Shown one piece after another: positions 8,684 to 17,452 of a stretch of DNA of 64,000 bases. Both the position numbers and the translations under genes were made by a program. Source of the stretch: G963662605 sp963667005 (GTDB lineage Bacteria > Bacteroidota > Ignavibacteria > Ignavibacteriales > Ignavibacteriaceae); contig OY762937.1 in assembly GCA_963667005.1 (NCBI GenBank), positions 1 through 64,000 of the forward strand, in the 5' to 3' direction. The notes below the pieces were generated by a model. That model had not been told where the DNA came from. It made no database searches and was given only the letters and a program-made list of their open reading frames with translations. Numbering within the stretch: the first letter of the stretch is position 1; the number at the start of each line of letters is the position of its first letter.

Positions 8684-8855
8684 TTTATGCCGTAGGCATT
8701 ACATGTTTGTAGAATGAAAGCGCACACCAGAGTTGATTTTCCGTAGGAAATATATACGCAATATTTGCAGGTTACATTCTGCAGATATATTTCCTACGGA
8801 AAACAGAATGTTCCGATTAGCTCCTTCTACAAAGATATAATGCCTACGGCATAAA
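8684..8855. repeat. Nested perfect inverted repeats (REP/MITE-like palindromic element)
   Basis: The gap 8591-8996 holds no gene but a 172-base element with three nested inverted pairs: perfect 18-base arms at 8684-8701 and 8838-8855 with the core TGCCGTAGGCA; 9-base arms TTTGTAGAA/TTCTACAAA at 8706-8714 and 8825-8833; and perfect 19-base arms at 8737-8755 and 8785-8803 with the core TTCCGTAGGAA. Each core is itself nearly palindromic. The whole can fold into a long hairpin or cruciform. The GCCGTAGGC-type cores resemble REP sequences mobilised by RAYT transposases (family knowledge); no transposase is present, so a non-autonomous element is inferred. Confidence 0.75.
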
Positions 8856-8944
8856 TCACTAATTAAACTATCGCGTGTTGTAAGATTCCGGGAAATGTAT
8901 TCTGCCCCGGTTTCATGAAATTATACTTTGAAAACACTTACATA

Positions 8945-8975
8945 TATAAAACCCCGCCGTGTAAGGCGGGGTCAA
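8945..8975 (-). terminator. Rho-independent terminator after pfkA
   Basis: On the minus strand a perfect 8-bp stem (ACCCCGCC at 8951-8958, GGCGGGGT at 8965-8972, 6-base loop) is followed by TTTTATATAT. It lies about 22 bases past the phosphofructokinase stop. Confidence 0.8.
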
Positions 8976-8996
8976 TAATTCTATCCGGCTAACGTG

Positions 8997-10112
8997 TTAG
9001 TCGCCGAAGCAAATGCCAAGGTTTCTTCCTGTTGTTAAAACATCTGCGTCCAAGGGAACGTATCTCATTTTACCTGACACTTCATCGAGCGGGAGATATT
9101 TTACATTCGGTCCATCCAAAGCAACCATAACGCCGCTTAAACCGTCGTTAAGAGCGCGGACTGCAGCAGCACCGAACCGTAATGAAAGAAGACGATCGTA
9201 TGCTGTCGGGCTTCCGCCGCGGAGCAGGTGACCCAGGATAAGGGTACGGAGTTCGCTCTGTACCATTCCTTTGAGCTCTTCACAGAATCGTTCTGCCGCG
9301 CCGCCGAGACGTTCCAGTTTACCGGCTTCGGATTCAATAATCGCGGTTGTACCGTCTTTTGGTTTAGCGCCTTCAGCAATTACGATAATGGCATGCTTTC
9401 TGCCCTTTTCATAATTTTCATTGATGCGCTTGGCAACAATATTAATGTCATATGGAATTTCAGGAATCAGAATAACATCGGCTGATGTTGCGATACCTGC
9501 TTCCATAGCAATCCATCCTGCATAACGGCCCATAACTTCAACAGCCATAATACGGCCGTGAGAGCGGGCTGTTGAGTGCAGACGGTCAATTGCTTCAGTA
9601 GCAAACGAAACAGCTGTATTGAAACCGAATGTGATTTCCGTTCCGGCTAAATCGTTATCAATTGTTTTTGGTACGCCAACCACCTTAACACCTTTTTTTA
9701 CAAAATAGCTTGCCATTGAAAGTGATCCGTCACCGCCAATTGCAATCAATGCATCAATTTTTTCTCTGCGCATTCCAGCAACAATTTCATCGGTGCGATC
9801 GATTTCAACGATATTGCCTTTGGTGTCTTTCATAGGATAACGCATTGGATTTCCACGGTTTGTGGTACCCAAAATCGTTCCACCCCAGGCGGTAATATTT
9901 TCAACCTTTTCCGGTGTCAGCTTAATCAAGCCGTCATCATTCGGATAATTTTCAGGTAAAAATATTCCGTTAAAACCGTCGCGAATACCGATAACTTCCC
10001 AGCCTAAGTTACAGGCAGAGATAACTGCCGCTTTAATTACCGCATTAAGTCCGGGAGCATCACCGCCGCCGGTGTTGATCGCTATTCGTTTGATGTTATT
10101 AGGATTTGCCAT
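8997..10112 (-). CDS. pfkA: 6-phosphofructokinase, probably ATP-dependent
   Basis: Phosphorylates fructose 6-phosphate in glycolysis. 371 residues with GGGDAPGLNAVIKAAV at 15-30, GGDGSLSMA at 126-134, PKTIDNDL at 148-155 (catalytic Asp), and MGRYAGWIAMEAG. Family knowledge: Gly in the GGDG position points to ATP, whereas pyrophosphate-dependent enzymes have Asp there; the Lys in PKTIDND is shared with the PPi-type and mixed group III enzymes. So ATP use is predicted, but the Gly/Lys combination is not the E. coli pattern (PGTIDND). Monocistronic, with its own terminator. Confidence 0.92.
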   Translation of the reverse strand: MANPNNIKRIAINTGGGDAPGLNAVIKAAVISACNLGWEVIGIRDGFNGIFLPENYPNDDGLIKLTPEKVENITAWGGTILGTTNRGNPMRYPMKDTKGNIVEIDRTDEIVAGMRREKIDALIAIGGDGSLSMASYFVKKGVKVVGVPKTIDNDLAGTEITFGFNTAVSFATEAIDRLHSTARSHGRIMAVEVMGRYAGWIAMEAGIATSADVILIPEIPYDINIVAKRINENYEKGRKHAIIVIAEGAKPKDGTTAIIESEAGKLERLGGAAERFCEELKGMVQSELRTLILGHLLRGGSPTAYDRLLSLRFGAAAVRALNDGLSGVMVALDGPNVKYLPLDEVSGKMRYVPLDADVLTTGRNLGICFGD

Positions 10113-10320
10113 AAGCGCTCCATTTTAATTATATAATCAATCTCTATGTAGTTCTCAATTCTTCAGAAAACACAGTACCTAATTTAACTTTTTTCAGCAA
10201 TTTTACCAATAATCGTATCTAATTAAGGTCAAGATTGTTTTATACCAATCAAATTACGGAAACTGCCGTTATCCGCTTTCATATAAATGCTTCAGGGCAA
10301 ACAATGCCTAAATTATTGTA

Positions 10321-11349
10321 CTATTTACCGGATACTAAAAACTTTGCAAAAACCGGGAAATGATCGCTGTAACCGCCAAGATATCGATTTCCGCCATATG
10401 TCGGCAACGGGCTTCCCGCGTATTTTTCTTCAGTTTCTACCATATAATCTTTCTTATAAATGGTAAAGCTGCCATTCAGATAGCTTATTTTATTTTTGCC
10501 CACGAGCGGATTGGAAACAATAATCTGGTCAAGTAAGTCCCATTCGCTTCTGTATTTCAACGTTCCTTCGCCTTTGGATTTTCTTTCCCAGGCTAAATTC
10601 TGTAATGTGGTTTTTGCATCAGCGGCGGCTGAAGTAAAATGTCCGGCAGCAAGTACAGAATCAATTGAAACGTTGGTGGGTTCGTCATTAAAGTCACCCA
10701 TAATGATAATATTCGCATTTTTATCTTTTGCAAGCAATGCATCAACGTCTTTACGCAATACTGAAGCTGCTGTTATACGATTAATAGTGGACTCATCCTG
10801 TCCACCTCTGCGTGACGGCCAGTGATTTACAAACACATGCAGCACCTCACCATTGTCCTTATCTTTCAGTTCGACATGCAGGATCAGGCGGGTCGGATAT
10901 TTCGTCGGAAGTAAAACCGTGTCACCAACAAGGCTAACCAAATCAAATTTGGCGTTTTTGTAAATCAGGGCGCAATCAATACCGCGTTCATCCGGAGAGT
11001 CCATGTGCGCGATGCCATAATTACAATCGGGCATTTTCTTGATGAGTGCTTCAACAACGCCGCGGTTTTCAATCTCTGCCATTCCCATAACATCGAGACC
11101 TTTTCCAGCATTCATTTCAAGAATGACTTTTGCATGATTCAGGCATTTTGTTTCAAACCGCTCTGATGTCCAGTGTTTTTTCGAATCAGGTAAAAACTCT
11201 TCATCATTTATTTTTTTATCGTCGAGTGTATCGTAGAAATTTTCCATATTCCAAAAGCCGACAAGAATAGTATCCTGCCCTTTAGCAAAAGAATATTTAA
11301 AACCGCAGGTCACCAAAAGGACCGCGAGGAAGAACGATAGTTTTTTCAT
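10321..11349 (-). CDS. Secreted endonuclease/exonuclease/phosphatase-family protein
   Basis: 342 residues with a signal peptide (about residues 1-22, ending SFA) and one EEP (DNase I-like) domain. The metal and catalytic residues are visible in order: WNMENFYD, MAEIENRG (Glu), FVNHWPSRRGG (His), IIMGDFNDEP (Asp, Asn) and YSDHFPVFA (the final Asp-His pair). These proteins cleave phosphodiester or phosphomonoester bonds. An exported nuclease that scavenges DNA or phosphate is a reasonable guess, but the substrate could also be a sugar or lipid phosphate. It is monocistronic and lies 208 bases upstream of the pfkA start on the same strand. Confidence 0.85.
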   Translation of the reverse strand: MKKLSFFLAVLLVTCGFKYSFAKGQDTILVGFWNMENFYDTLDDKKINDEEFLPDSKKHWTSERFETKCLNHAKVILEMNAGKGLDVMGMAEIENRGVVEALIKKMPDCNYGIAHMDSPDERGIDCALIYKNAKFDLVSLVGDTVLLPTKYPTRLILHVELKDKDNGEVLHVFVNHWPSRRGGQDESTINRITAASVLRKDVDALLAKDKNANIIIMGDFNDEPTNVSIDSVLAAGHFTSAAADAKTTLQNLAWERKSKGEGTLKYRSEWDLLDQIIVSNPLVGKNKISYLNGSFTIYKKDYMVETEEKYAGSPLPTYGGNRYLGGYSDHFPVFAKFLVSGK

Positions 11350-11528
11350 GCATGCTCCGATTCAATTAAAACGTAAATAATTCAACATGGTAATTTATTA
11401 AAACAATGATAATTAATAGACACTTTTCTATTAATTATCGTTTAAAACCACGGGTAATAAATATTACCCAAAAGTGGACACCGTCATTAACACGGCGGGG
11501 TAGTGTGTCGCTTAGTGCCACTATAAAG

Positions 11529-11618
11529 TGAACTCACCCCCGTCCCCTCTCTTACCAAGAGAGGGGAGAGCCCGAAGATGCTAATTTGTCTTTAATTTAG
11601 GTGGCGAGGGTGAGTTCA
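11529..11618. repeat. Palindromic element with TGAACTCACCC ends
   Basis: The 442-base gap 11350-11791 contains no convincing gene. It holds a palindrome with perfect 11-base ends (TGAACTCACCC at 11529-11539, GGGTGAGTTCA at 11608-11618) enclosing a perfect 10-bp hairpin (CCCCTCTCTT at 11544-11553, AAGAGAGGGG at 11557-11566). The pyrimidine-rich inner hairpin is close to those at 16032-16052 and 16094-16118, so these belong to one MITE-like family. The short open frame that crosses it has no protein features. Confidence 0.65.
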
Positions 11619-11791
11619 GTTTTGTCTCAGAACATGAATACTGAAGGCAAAGAGTTGTGCAATACACACTTAACCCGTGGGTTGGGAAGTATGACTAAAT
11701 ACCGCTTCCAATACACAATTTTTCTTTGTATATTTTTTTCTGCTTTGGAGGTAAAACAAATTCAAGCACATTTAATATTTCTGGATAATGC

Positions 11792-13192
11792 GTGAAACAC
11801 CATAAAGAATTAGTCCGTGGATTGGGACTTTCCGCAGCTACAATGATTGTAGCCGGATCAATGATCGGGGCCGGTATCTTCAAAAAACCCGCCTCTATGT
11901 CGGGACAATTGATGTCTCCCGAACTTCTGCTGTTGGTATGGGTAGTTGCAGGCATCATTACATTTATTGGCGCGATTGTTAACGCAGAAGCAGCTGGAAT
12001 GATTGATGCCACCGGCGGGCAGTACATGTATTTCAAAAAGATGTACGGTGATTTTACCGCGTATCTGTACGGCTGGTCAATTTTCTCCGTCATTCAAACC
12101 GGATGTCAGGCAGCCATTGCATATATATTTGCCGAGTATATAGGTTACTTTTTTAAACTGCCCCTTGCTCCTGCTTTCATGGCAAACTTCCATTTTTACG
12201 TTCCCCTCGTCGGCAATATATTTCCTTTCGCAGAGTTTGGTGTAAAACTTGTTGCTATCTTTGGCATTCTCTTTTTGACGGGCATCAATTACGTCGGGGT
12301 TATTTTCGGCGGTCTGGTACAAAGTATCATCACATACATTAAAATCGGCTCTATCATTATTTTATCATTACTGTTGTTAGCATTCGGTCATGGCTCCACT
12401 GCAAACTTTTATCATGGTTTTTCGCTCCCGCCGCAGGTATCACATAATTTTTTCTCGTTGATTGGGTTAGCCCTGGCGGGCGCTTTCTGGTCGTATGACG
12501 GATGGAATAATGTAACATTTGTTGCCGGTGAAATTAAAAACCCGCAACGCAACGTACCTCTTGCACTTATGTACGGAACATTAATCGTCATGGGGGTTTA
12601 CGTCCTTATCAATGTCGCGTATTTGTACGTTCTGCCTGTTGAAGTTATGAAAGACTGCCGATTAGTTGCCGCGTCTGCCGCCGAAAAAATATTCGGCAGT
12701 ACGGGGGCCGCGATTATATCCATCTTCGTTATCATTTCATCATTCGGAGCACTGAATGGCAGCATACTTGCAACGGCAAGGGTTCAATTCGCCATGGCAC
12801 GCGAAAATATGTTTTTTAAATCGCTCGGCAAGATACATCCTAAATTTGCTACTCCGCACGTATCACTCGTTGCGCAGGGCATCTGGTCAGCAGTGTTAGT
12901 ACTATCCGGTTCATTTGATACCATAACCGATTATGTGATGTTCGCGTCCTGGTTGTTCTATATGCTGGGAGCGTTAGGCATTATCATTTTGCGCTATAAA
13001 ATGCCAAACACACCCCGGCCATATAAAGCGTGGGGCTATCCGGTTACTCCGGTAATTTTTGTTATCTTTTCTTTCCTGTTTCTTATGAATACGTTAATTT
13101 CGAATACATCCAACGCGATGATGGGAACGTTACTGATTGCGGCAGGACTGCCGATTTATTTTTTGCGAAAAAGGTTTTTATATGACAGCTAA
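11792..13192 (+). CDS. APC-family amino acid permease
   Basis: 466 residues, about 12 transmembrane helices, no signal peptide. The N-terminal GSMIGAGIFKKP motif (helix 1, substrate and ion binding in LeuT-fold APC carriers) and the FWSYDGWNNVTFVAGEIKNPQRN stretch (helix 6 and loop; listed here in parts: FWSYDGWNN then EIKNPQRN) are hallmarks of the amino acid/polyamine/organocation family, closest to LAT/exchanger-like members. Substrate is not predictable. The start is GTG at 11792; the ATG at 11788 is in another frame. Its 3' end overlaps the likely polA start by 11 bases, implying coupled translation, though the pairing is probably not functional. Confidence 0.85.
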   Translation: MKHHKELVRGLGLSAATMIVAGSMIGAGIFKKPASMSGQLMSPELLLLVWVVAGIITFIGAIVNAEAAGMIDATGGQYMYFKKMYGDFTAYLYGWSIFSVIQTGCQAAIAYIFAEYIGYFFKLPLAPAFMANFHFYVPLVGNIFPFAEFGVKLVAIFGILFLTGINYVGVIFGGLVQSIITYIKIGSIIILSLLLLAFGHGSTANFYHGFSLPPQVSHNFFSLIGLALAGAFWSYDGWNNVTFVAGEIKNPQRNVPLALMYGTLIVMGVYVLINVAYLYVLPVEVMKDCRLVAASAAEKIFGSTGAAIISIFVIISSFGALNGSILATARVQFAMARENMFFKSLGKIHPKFATPHVSLVAQGIWSAVLVLSGSFDTITDYVMFASWLFYMLGALGIIILRYKMPNTPRPYKAWGYPVTPVIFVIFSFLFLMNTLISNTSNAMMGTLLIAAGLPIYFLRKRFLYDS

Positions 13193-15962
13193 AAAAGAAA
13201 AAATAGTACTCATTGATGCAATGGCACTTGCTTATAGAGCATACTTTGCATTTATCTCCCGGCCATTGAGGACAAAAGACGGGTTCCCGACTTCAGCCAT
13301 TTACGGATTTCTTACACAATTGATAAAAGTGCTTGAAGATGTGCGTCCCGATTACGCACTTGTAGCATTCGATTTAAAGGAACCAACCTTCCGTCATGTT
13401 GAATATGCCGCTTATAAAGCAAACCGAGAGGCAATGCCTGATGATATGGTTCCCCAAATAGGTAAAATTAAAGAACTTGTCGAAGTGTTGAATATTCCGG
13501 TTTACTCGCTGCCGGGATACGAGGCTGATGATATCATCGGTACAGTGGCAAAGCACGCCGCCGCAAGCGGAATGACCGCTTACATGATTACTCCGGATAA
13601 AGATTATGTCCAGTTGGTGGAAGACGAAATTAATATCGTGAAGCCCGGCAAGAGCACTGAAGAAATCGCATTGTTTGACATCGAACGCGTAAGGAAAGAT
13701 TATGGTTTTGAACCGATACAAATGATTGATTACCTCGCTCTCGTTGGTGATGCATCCGATAATGTGCCGGGAGTAAAAGGCATAGGAGAAAAAACAGCTG
13801 TACCGCTGATTCAAAAGTATCAGTCACTTGAAAATATTTATGCCAACATAGACAGCATCACTCCTCCCGGCGTAAAAGCAAAGCTTGAAGCCAACAGAGA
13901 GAACGCGTTCCTTTCGAAACGTTTGGTTACTATTGAAATCAATACTCCAATTGAAATTGACCTTAACGCTACAAAGATACACATACCGGATTTTGAGAAA
14001 GTCCGCGCTATGTTCAGCGAACTCGATTTCAAACAGGCATTATTGCAAAAGTTGACACAATTTTATCAGACAAGTGATTCCCCTGCTCCGGTAGAAGTTG
14101 CGGACACATCAGTTGCCGACAGAACATTTAACAAAGAGCATGTACACTATAACCTTGTCATAAAAAAAGATGATGCCCGGAAGTTAGCTGAAGAGTTATC
14201 AAAGGTTGAAGAGTTCGTATTTGATACGGAAACCGACGGATTGGATCAATTCAACCTGCACGTTGCCGGCGTATCATTCTGTATGCAGGAGAAAACCGCG
14301 TATTATGTTGCGACCAATCCTTTCAAAGGCGACGGCATATTTGAACCCACACTCTCTTCGGACAGATTACCGGTTGATGATTTTGTTAAAATTTTCAAGC
14401 CGGTTTTTGAAAACAAAGCGATCAAGAAAATTTGTCAGAATGGTAAGTTTGATATAGCTGTGTTGGAAACGCTCGGTATTACAGTTGAAAATTTCACATT
14501 CGATACTATGATTGCGGCGTTCCTCATTGATCCCGATCAAAAAGTCGGCATGGATGATCTTTCGGAAAAATATCTCAGCTATACCCCGATTCCATTATCC
14601 GACCTGCTCGGTCCCAAAAAGCAAGCGGCAAAAATATTTGACGTTGACGTTCAGGCGTTAAGCGATTACTCTGCAGAGGATGCTGATATAACGTACCGTT
14701 TATACAAAATTCTTCAAGAGGAAATCGAAAAAGAAAACCTGCACCGGGTAGCCTATGATTTTGAGTTCCCGTTGGTAGAAGTATTGCACGAGATGGAAAA
14801 ACAAGGAGTCCGTCTTGATACTGTCGCTTTGAAATCCATGAGCGAAGATCTACAAGTAACCATTGACGCAGCAACACAGAATATTTATGCTCTGGCAGGT
14901 GAGACGTTCAATATCAATTCCACTCAACAATTGCAGAAAATTTTATTTGAGAAACTCCAGCTCCGTACGTCTAAGAAAACAAAGACCGGATACTCGACCG
15001 ATGCACAATCACTGGAGAATCTGCGAGGCGAGCACGAGATTATTGAAGCGCTTTTATTATACAGACAGGCAGCAAAACTAAAATCAACATACGTTGATGC
15101 TTTGCCCGCTCTTATCAGTGAGCATACGGGAAAAGTCCATACTACATACAATCAGACAATTGCATCAACCGGACGACTTTCCAGTATCAATCCGAACCTG
15201 CAAAATATTCCTATCCGTACTGAACTCGGAAAAGAAATACGCCGCGCATTCGTTCCTTCCGACAGCGATCATGTGATTATCAGTGCGGATTACAGCCAGA
15301 TTGAACTGCGCATAATGGCGAGCATGTGCGGCGATGAACGCTTAAAGCAGGCATTTATTGACGGCGAAGATATTCACCGTAGAACCGCAGCTTTGGTATT
15401 CCGCGTACCGGTCAATGAGGTTACTCCCGATATGCGCCGGAAAGCGAAAGAAGTCAATTTTGGTATTCTCTATGGTATTGGGGCATTCGGCCTGAAAACG
15501 CGATTAGGCATAATGCAGAAGCAAGCAAAAGAGATTATTGACACCTATTTTGACACGTTCAAAAACGTAAAAGCATTTATTGAGAGTTCAGTGCAGGAAG
15601 CCAAGAAGAATGGATACGCACAAACGTTGACGGGGCGCAGACGTTTTCTCAGAAATATCAATAGCAGCAATCGGGTGGTTCAGCAATTTGAAGAACGCGT
15701 TGCAGTCAATATGCCGATTCAAGGCACTGCCGCGGACATGATCAAAGCCGCGATGATCAATATTCATCACGAAATGAAAAGAAGAAAATTCCAATCGAAG
15801 ATGATTCTGCAGGTGCATGATGAACTTTTATTCGATGCGCGCAAAGATGAAGTTGATGAACTGATACCGGTTATCAAAGAATTAATGGAGAATTCATTTC
15901 CGTTGAATGTTCCCGTCGAAGTAGAAATTGGTACAGGCAATAATTGGCTTGACGCACATTAA
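13182..15962 (+). CDS. polA: DNA polymerase I
   Basis: Repair and Okazaki-fragment polymerase, 926 residues from the ATG at 13182; the longer frame opening at 13137 lies inside the permease and lacks homology. Domain order: 5'-3' exonuclease (about 1-295, with IDAMALAYRAYFAF, GYEADDIIGT, GDASDNVPGVKGIG); 3'-5' exonuclease (about 330-530) that keeps its DEDD residues (FDTETDG, QNGKFDIAVLE, YSAEDADITYRLY), so proofreading is probably active, unlike in Taq-type enzymes; polymerase with motif A (SADYSQIELRI), motif B (RRKAKEVNFGILYGIG) and motif C (QVHDELLFDA). It overlaps the permease stop by 11 bases. Confidence 0.97.
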   Translation: MTAKKEKIVLIDAMALAYRAYFAFISRPLRTKDGFPTSAIYGFLTQLIKVLEDVRPDYALVAFDLKEPTFRHVEYAAYKANREAMPDDMVPQIGKIKELVEVLNIPVYSLPGYEADDIIGTVAKHAAASGMTAYMITPDKDYVQLVEDEINIVKPGKSTEEIALFDIERVRKDYGFEPIQMIDYLALVGDASDNVPGVKGIGEKTAVPLIQKYQSLENIYANIDSITPPGVKAKLEANRENAFLSKRLVTIEINTPIEIDLNATKIHIPDFEKVRAMFSELDFKQALLQKLTQFYQTSDSPAPVEVADTSVADRTFNKEHVHYNLVIKKDDARKLAEELSKVEEFVFDTETDGLDQFNLHVAGVSFCMQEKTAYYVATNPFKGDGIFEPTLSSDRLPVDDFVKIFKPVFENKAIKKICQNGKFDIAVLETLGITVENFTFDTMIAAFLIDPDQKVGMDDLSEKYLSYTPIPLSDLLGPKKQAAKIFDVDVQALSDYSAEDADITYRLYKILQEEIEKENLHRVAYDFEFPLVEVLHEMEKQGVRLDTVALKSMSEDLQVTIDAATQNIYALAGETFNINSTQQLQKILFEKLQLRTSKKTKTGYSTDAQSLENLRGEHEIIEALLLYRQAAKLKSTYVDALPALISEHTGKVHTTYNQTIASTGRLSSINPNLQNIPIRTELGKEIRRAFVPSDSDHVIISADYSQIELRIMASMCGDERLKQAFIDGEDIHRRTAALVFRVPVNEVTPDMRRKAKEVNFGILYGIGAFGLKTRLGIMQKQAKEIIDTYFDTFKNVKAFIESSVQEAKKNGYAQTLTGRRRFLRNINSSNRVVQQFEERVAVNMPIQGTAADMIKAAMINIHHEMKRRKFQSKMILQVHDELLFDARKDEVDELIPVIKELMENSFPLNVPVEVEIGTGNNWLDAH

Positions 15963-16015
15963 GAACTAATTATTACGAGGAAATTTGCTTAAAATAGTTG
16001 GCAATTTTTTTTAGA

Positions 16016-16134
16016 AGCCCTCACTCTCAATCTCTCTCCCAAAGGGAGAGAGAGGCCGAAAATAAGTTTTATCTTGCCTTAAAAGTTCATATTCCTCTTC
16101 TCCCTTTGGGAGAAGAGGTTAGGTGATGAGGGCT
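16016..16134. repeat. Palindromic element between polA and hpnE, possible bidirectional terminator
   Basis: Ends AGCCCTCA (16016-16023) and TGAGGGCT (16127-16134) enclose two strong hairpins: CTCTCTCCC/GGGAGAGAG at 16032-16052 and CCTCTTCTCCC/GGGAGAAGAGG at 16094-16118, each with a 3-base loop. It has the same architecture and pyrimidine-rich hairpin as the element at 11529-11618. Lying between two converging genes, it may also stop transcription from both sides (inference). Confidence 0.65.
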
Positions 16135-16156
16135 AATAAATTACATATCCGTTTAA

Positions 16157-17452
16157 TTAAAGTCGAAAATCGTATACTAAGTTAGCAGCGTTCTTTCCGT
16201 TTAATATTGCGCCTTCAATAGTAGCCGGAAGTCCGTTCTGTACCCAATCACCGGCAAGTAATAGATTTTTCAATTGTGTTTTTGCCTGAGGCCTGTTCGC
16301 TAATTGAGCAGCATCCGGAATAAACGTTGCTTTTTTCTCATGAATGATTTTATAGCCGGAAATTTTATCAAGCGGAATAGTAAAGTATTTTTTCAGCTCA
16401 GACTTTATCATCGCATATAGTTCCTCCCCGGACCTGTTCATATATTCATCTGCATTGCTGATGACTGTTGTAATATACCTTCCATGATTAAATACCCAAT
16501 GCACCGGTGAATTTATTAATCCATAAAATGGCCTGTTGAGAGCAACGTCATTCAGTTGTATATGAAATGTGAGAATAGAGGAATACGAGACTTTCTCCGC
16601 TCTTGTTATAATATCCTGAGGCATCCCCTCTATGTGCAAATATGAATGAGGAGGCAATGCGGTAATGACCGAAGAAAAATCACTATAGGTCTGCTTATTT
16701 GTAGTAATAGATGTCACAGCGCCATCGCGGGATTGCACTGAGAGCAGTTTCTCATTATACTTTATCTCTCCGCCATTTTCCAGTATGAATTTTTCCGCGG
16801 GCTCACAAAACGTTTTAGATAGATCATATCGCGGCAGGATGATTGTCTGCGCAGCATTCCCCCGTAAAAATATCTGTCTCAACATATCCCTGAACAGCGA
16901 CGCATCTGCTTTATCGGGAGAAGTGTTCAGCGCTCCGATGGAAAGAAAATCCCACAAAGCTTCTTGGATTTCCCTTCCCTCTCCGTTTGCTTCAAGCCAT
17001 TCAGAGACCGTTTTATTTTTGGGTGATACTCCCTTATAGAGCATAATACACTTAATGAAAAAAACTGCACAATGCAGTCGTCTATGGAAAGGAACAGCCT
17101 CATACTGAAGCAGCGCCATCGAGGTATTAAATGGATATATTAAGTCATCGGCATCCAGCGCAAAAACTTTACCGGCATGATTTACAAAATCCACGTACAG
17201 ATTACGCTGATATATGAGATTATTCTCTGCGCCTATAGCTCGCATATAATCAAGAGTATTGAAGTAGCAACCCATGAGTATGTGCTGACCATTATCGAGA
17301 GAGCTTGAAAATTCATTATCAAAATGAGCTGACGCGCGTCCTCCGGTTTTTGGAGAGGCTTCAATAAGAATTGGAGTAATGTTTTTTTTAATAAGGTGTA
17401 CGGCGGCAGATAGTCCTGAAAGCCCTGCGCCGATAATGATGGCTTTTTTCAT
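16157..17452 (-). CDS. hpnE: Squalene-associated FAD-dependent desaturase/oxidoreductase (HpnE-type)
   Basis: 431 residues of the phytoene-desaturase-like flavin family. An N-terminal dinucleotide-binding motif IIGAGLSGLSAAVHL (residues 5-19) and the C-terminal FAD segment LLAGDWVQNGLPATIEGAI are clear. In the three-gene HpnCDE pathway HpnE reduces hydroxysqualene to squalene. The assignment depends on context: hpnD precedes it with a TAATG junction (shared A at 17452) and hpnC lies before that. A carotenoid (CrtI/CrtP-like) desaturase is the alternative, but the pair of short synthases favours squalene. Transcription ends in the palindromic region before polA. Confidence 0.78.
   Translation of the reverse strand: MKKAIIIGAGLSGLSAAVHLIKKNITPILIEASPKTGGRASAHFDNEFSSSLDNGQHILMGCYFNTLDYMRAIGAENNLIYQRNLYVDFVNHAGKVFALDADDLIYPFNTSMALLQYEAVPFHRRLHCAVFFIKCIMLYKGVSPKNKTVSEWLEANGEGREIQEALWDFLSIGALNTSPDKADASLFRDMLRQIFLRGNAAQTIILPRYDLSKTFCEPAEKFILENGGEIKYNEKLLSVQSRDGAVTSITTNKQTYSDFSSVITALPPHSYLHIEGMPQDIITRAEKVSYSSILTFHIQLNDVALNRPFYGLINSPVHWVFNHGRYITTVISNADEYMNRSGEELYAMIKSELKKYFTIPLDKISGYKIIHEKKATFIPDAAQLANRPQAKTQLKNLLLAGDWVQNGLPATIEGAILNGKNAANLVYDFRL

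Noticed and set aside
11601..11795. 64-residue plus-strand frame before the permease
   Set aside because: It crosses the palindromic element and has no protein-like features.
13137..13181. Upstream extension of polA
   Set aside because: It lies inside the permease gene and adds residues with no Pol I similarity; the ATG at 13182 opens the known N-terminus.
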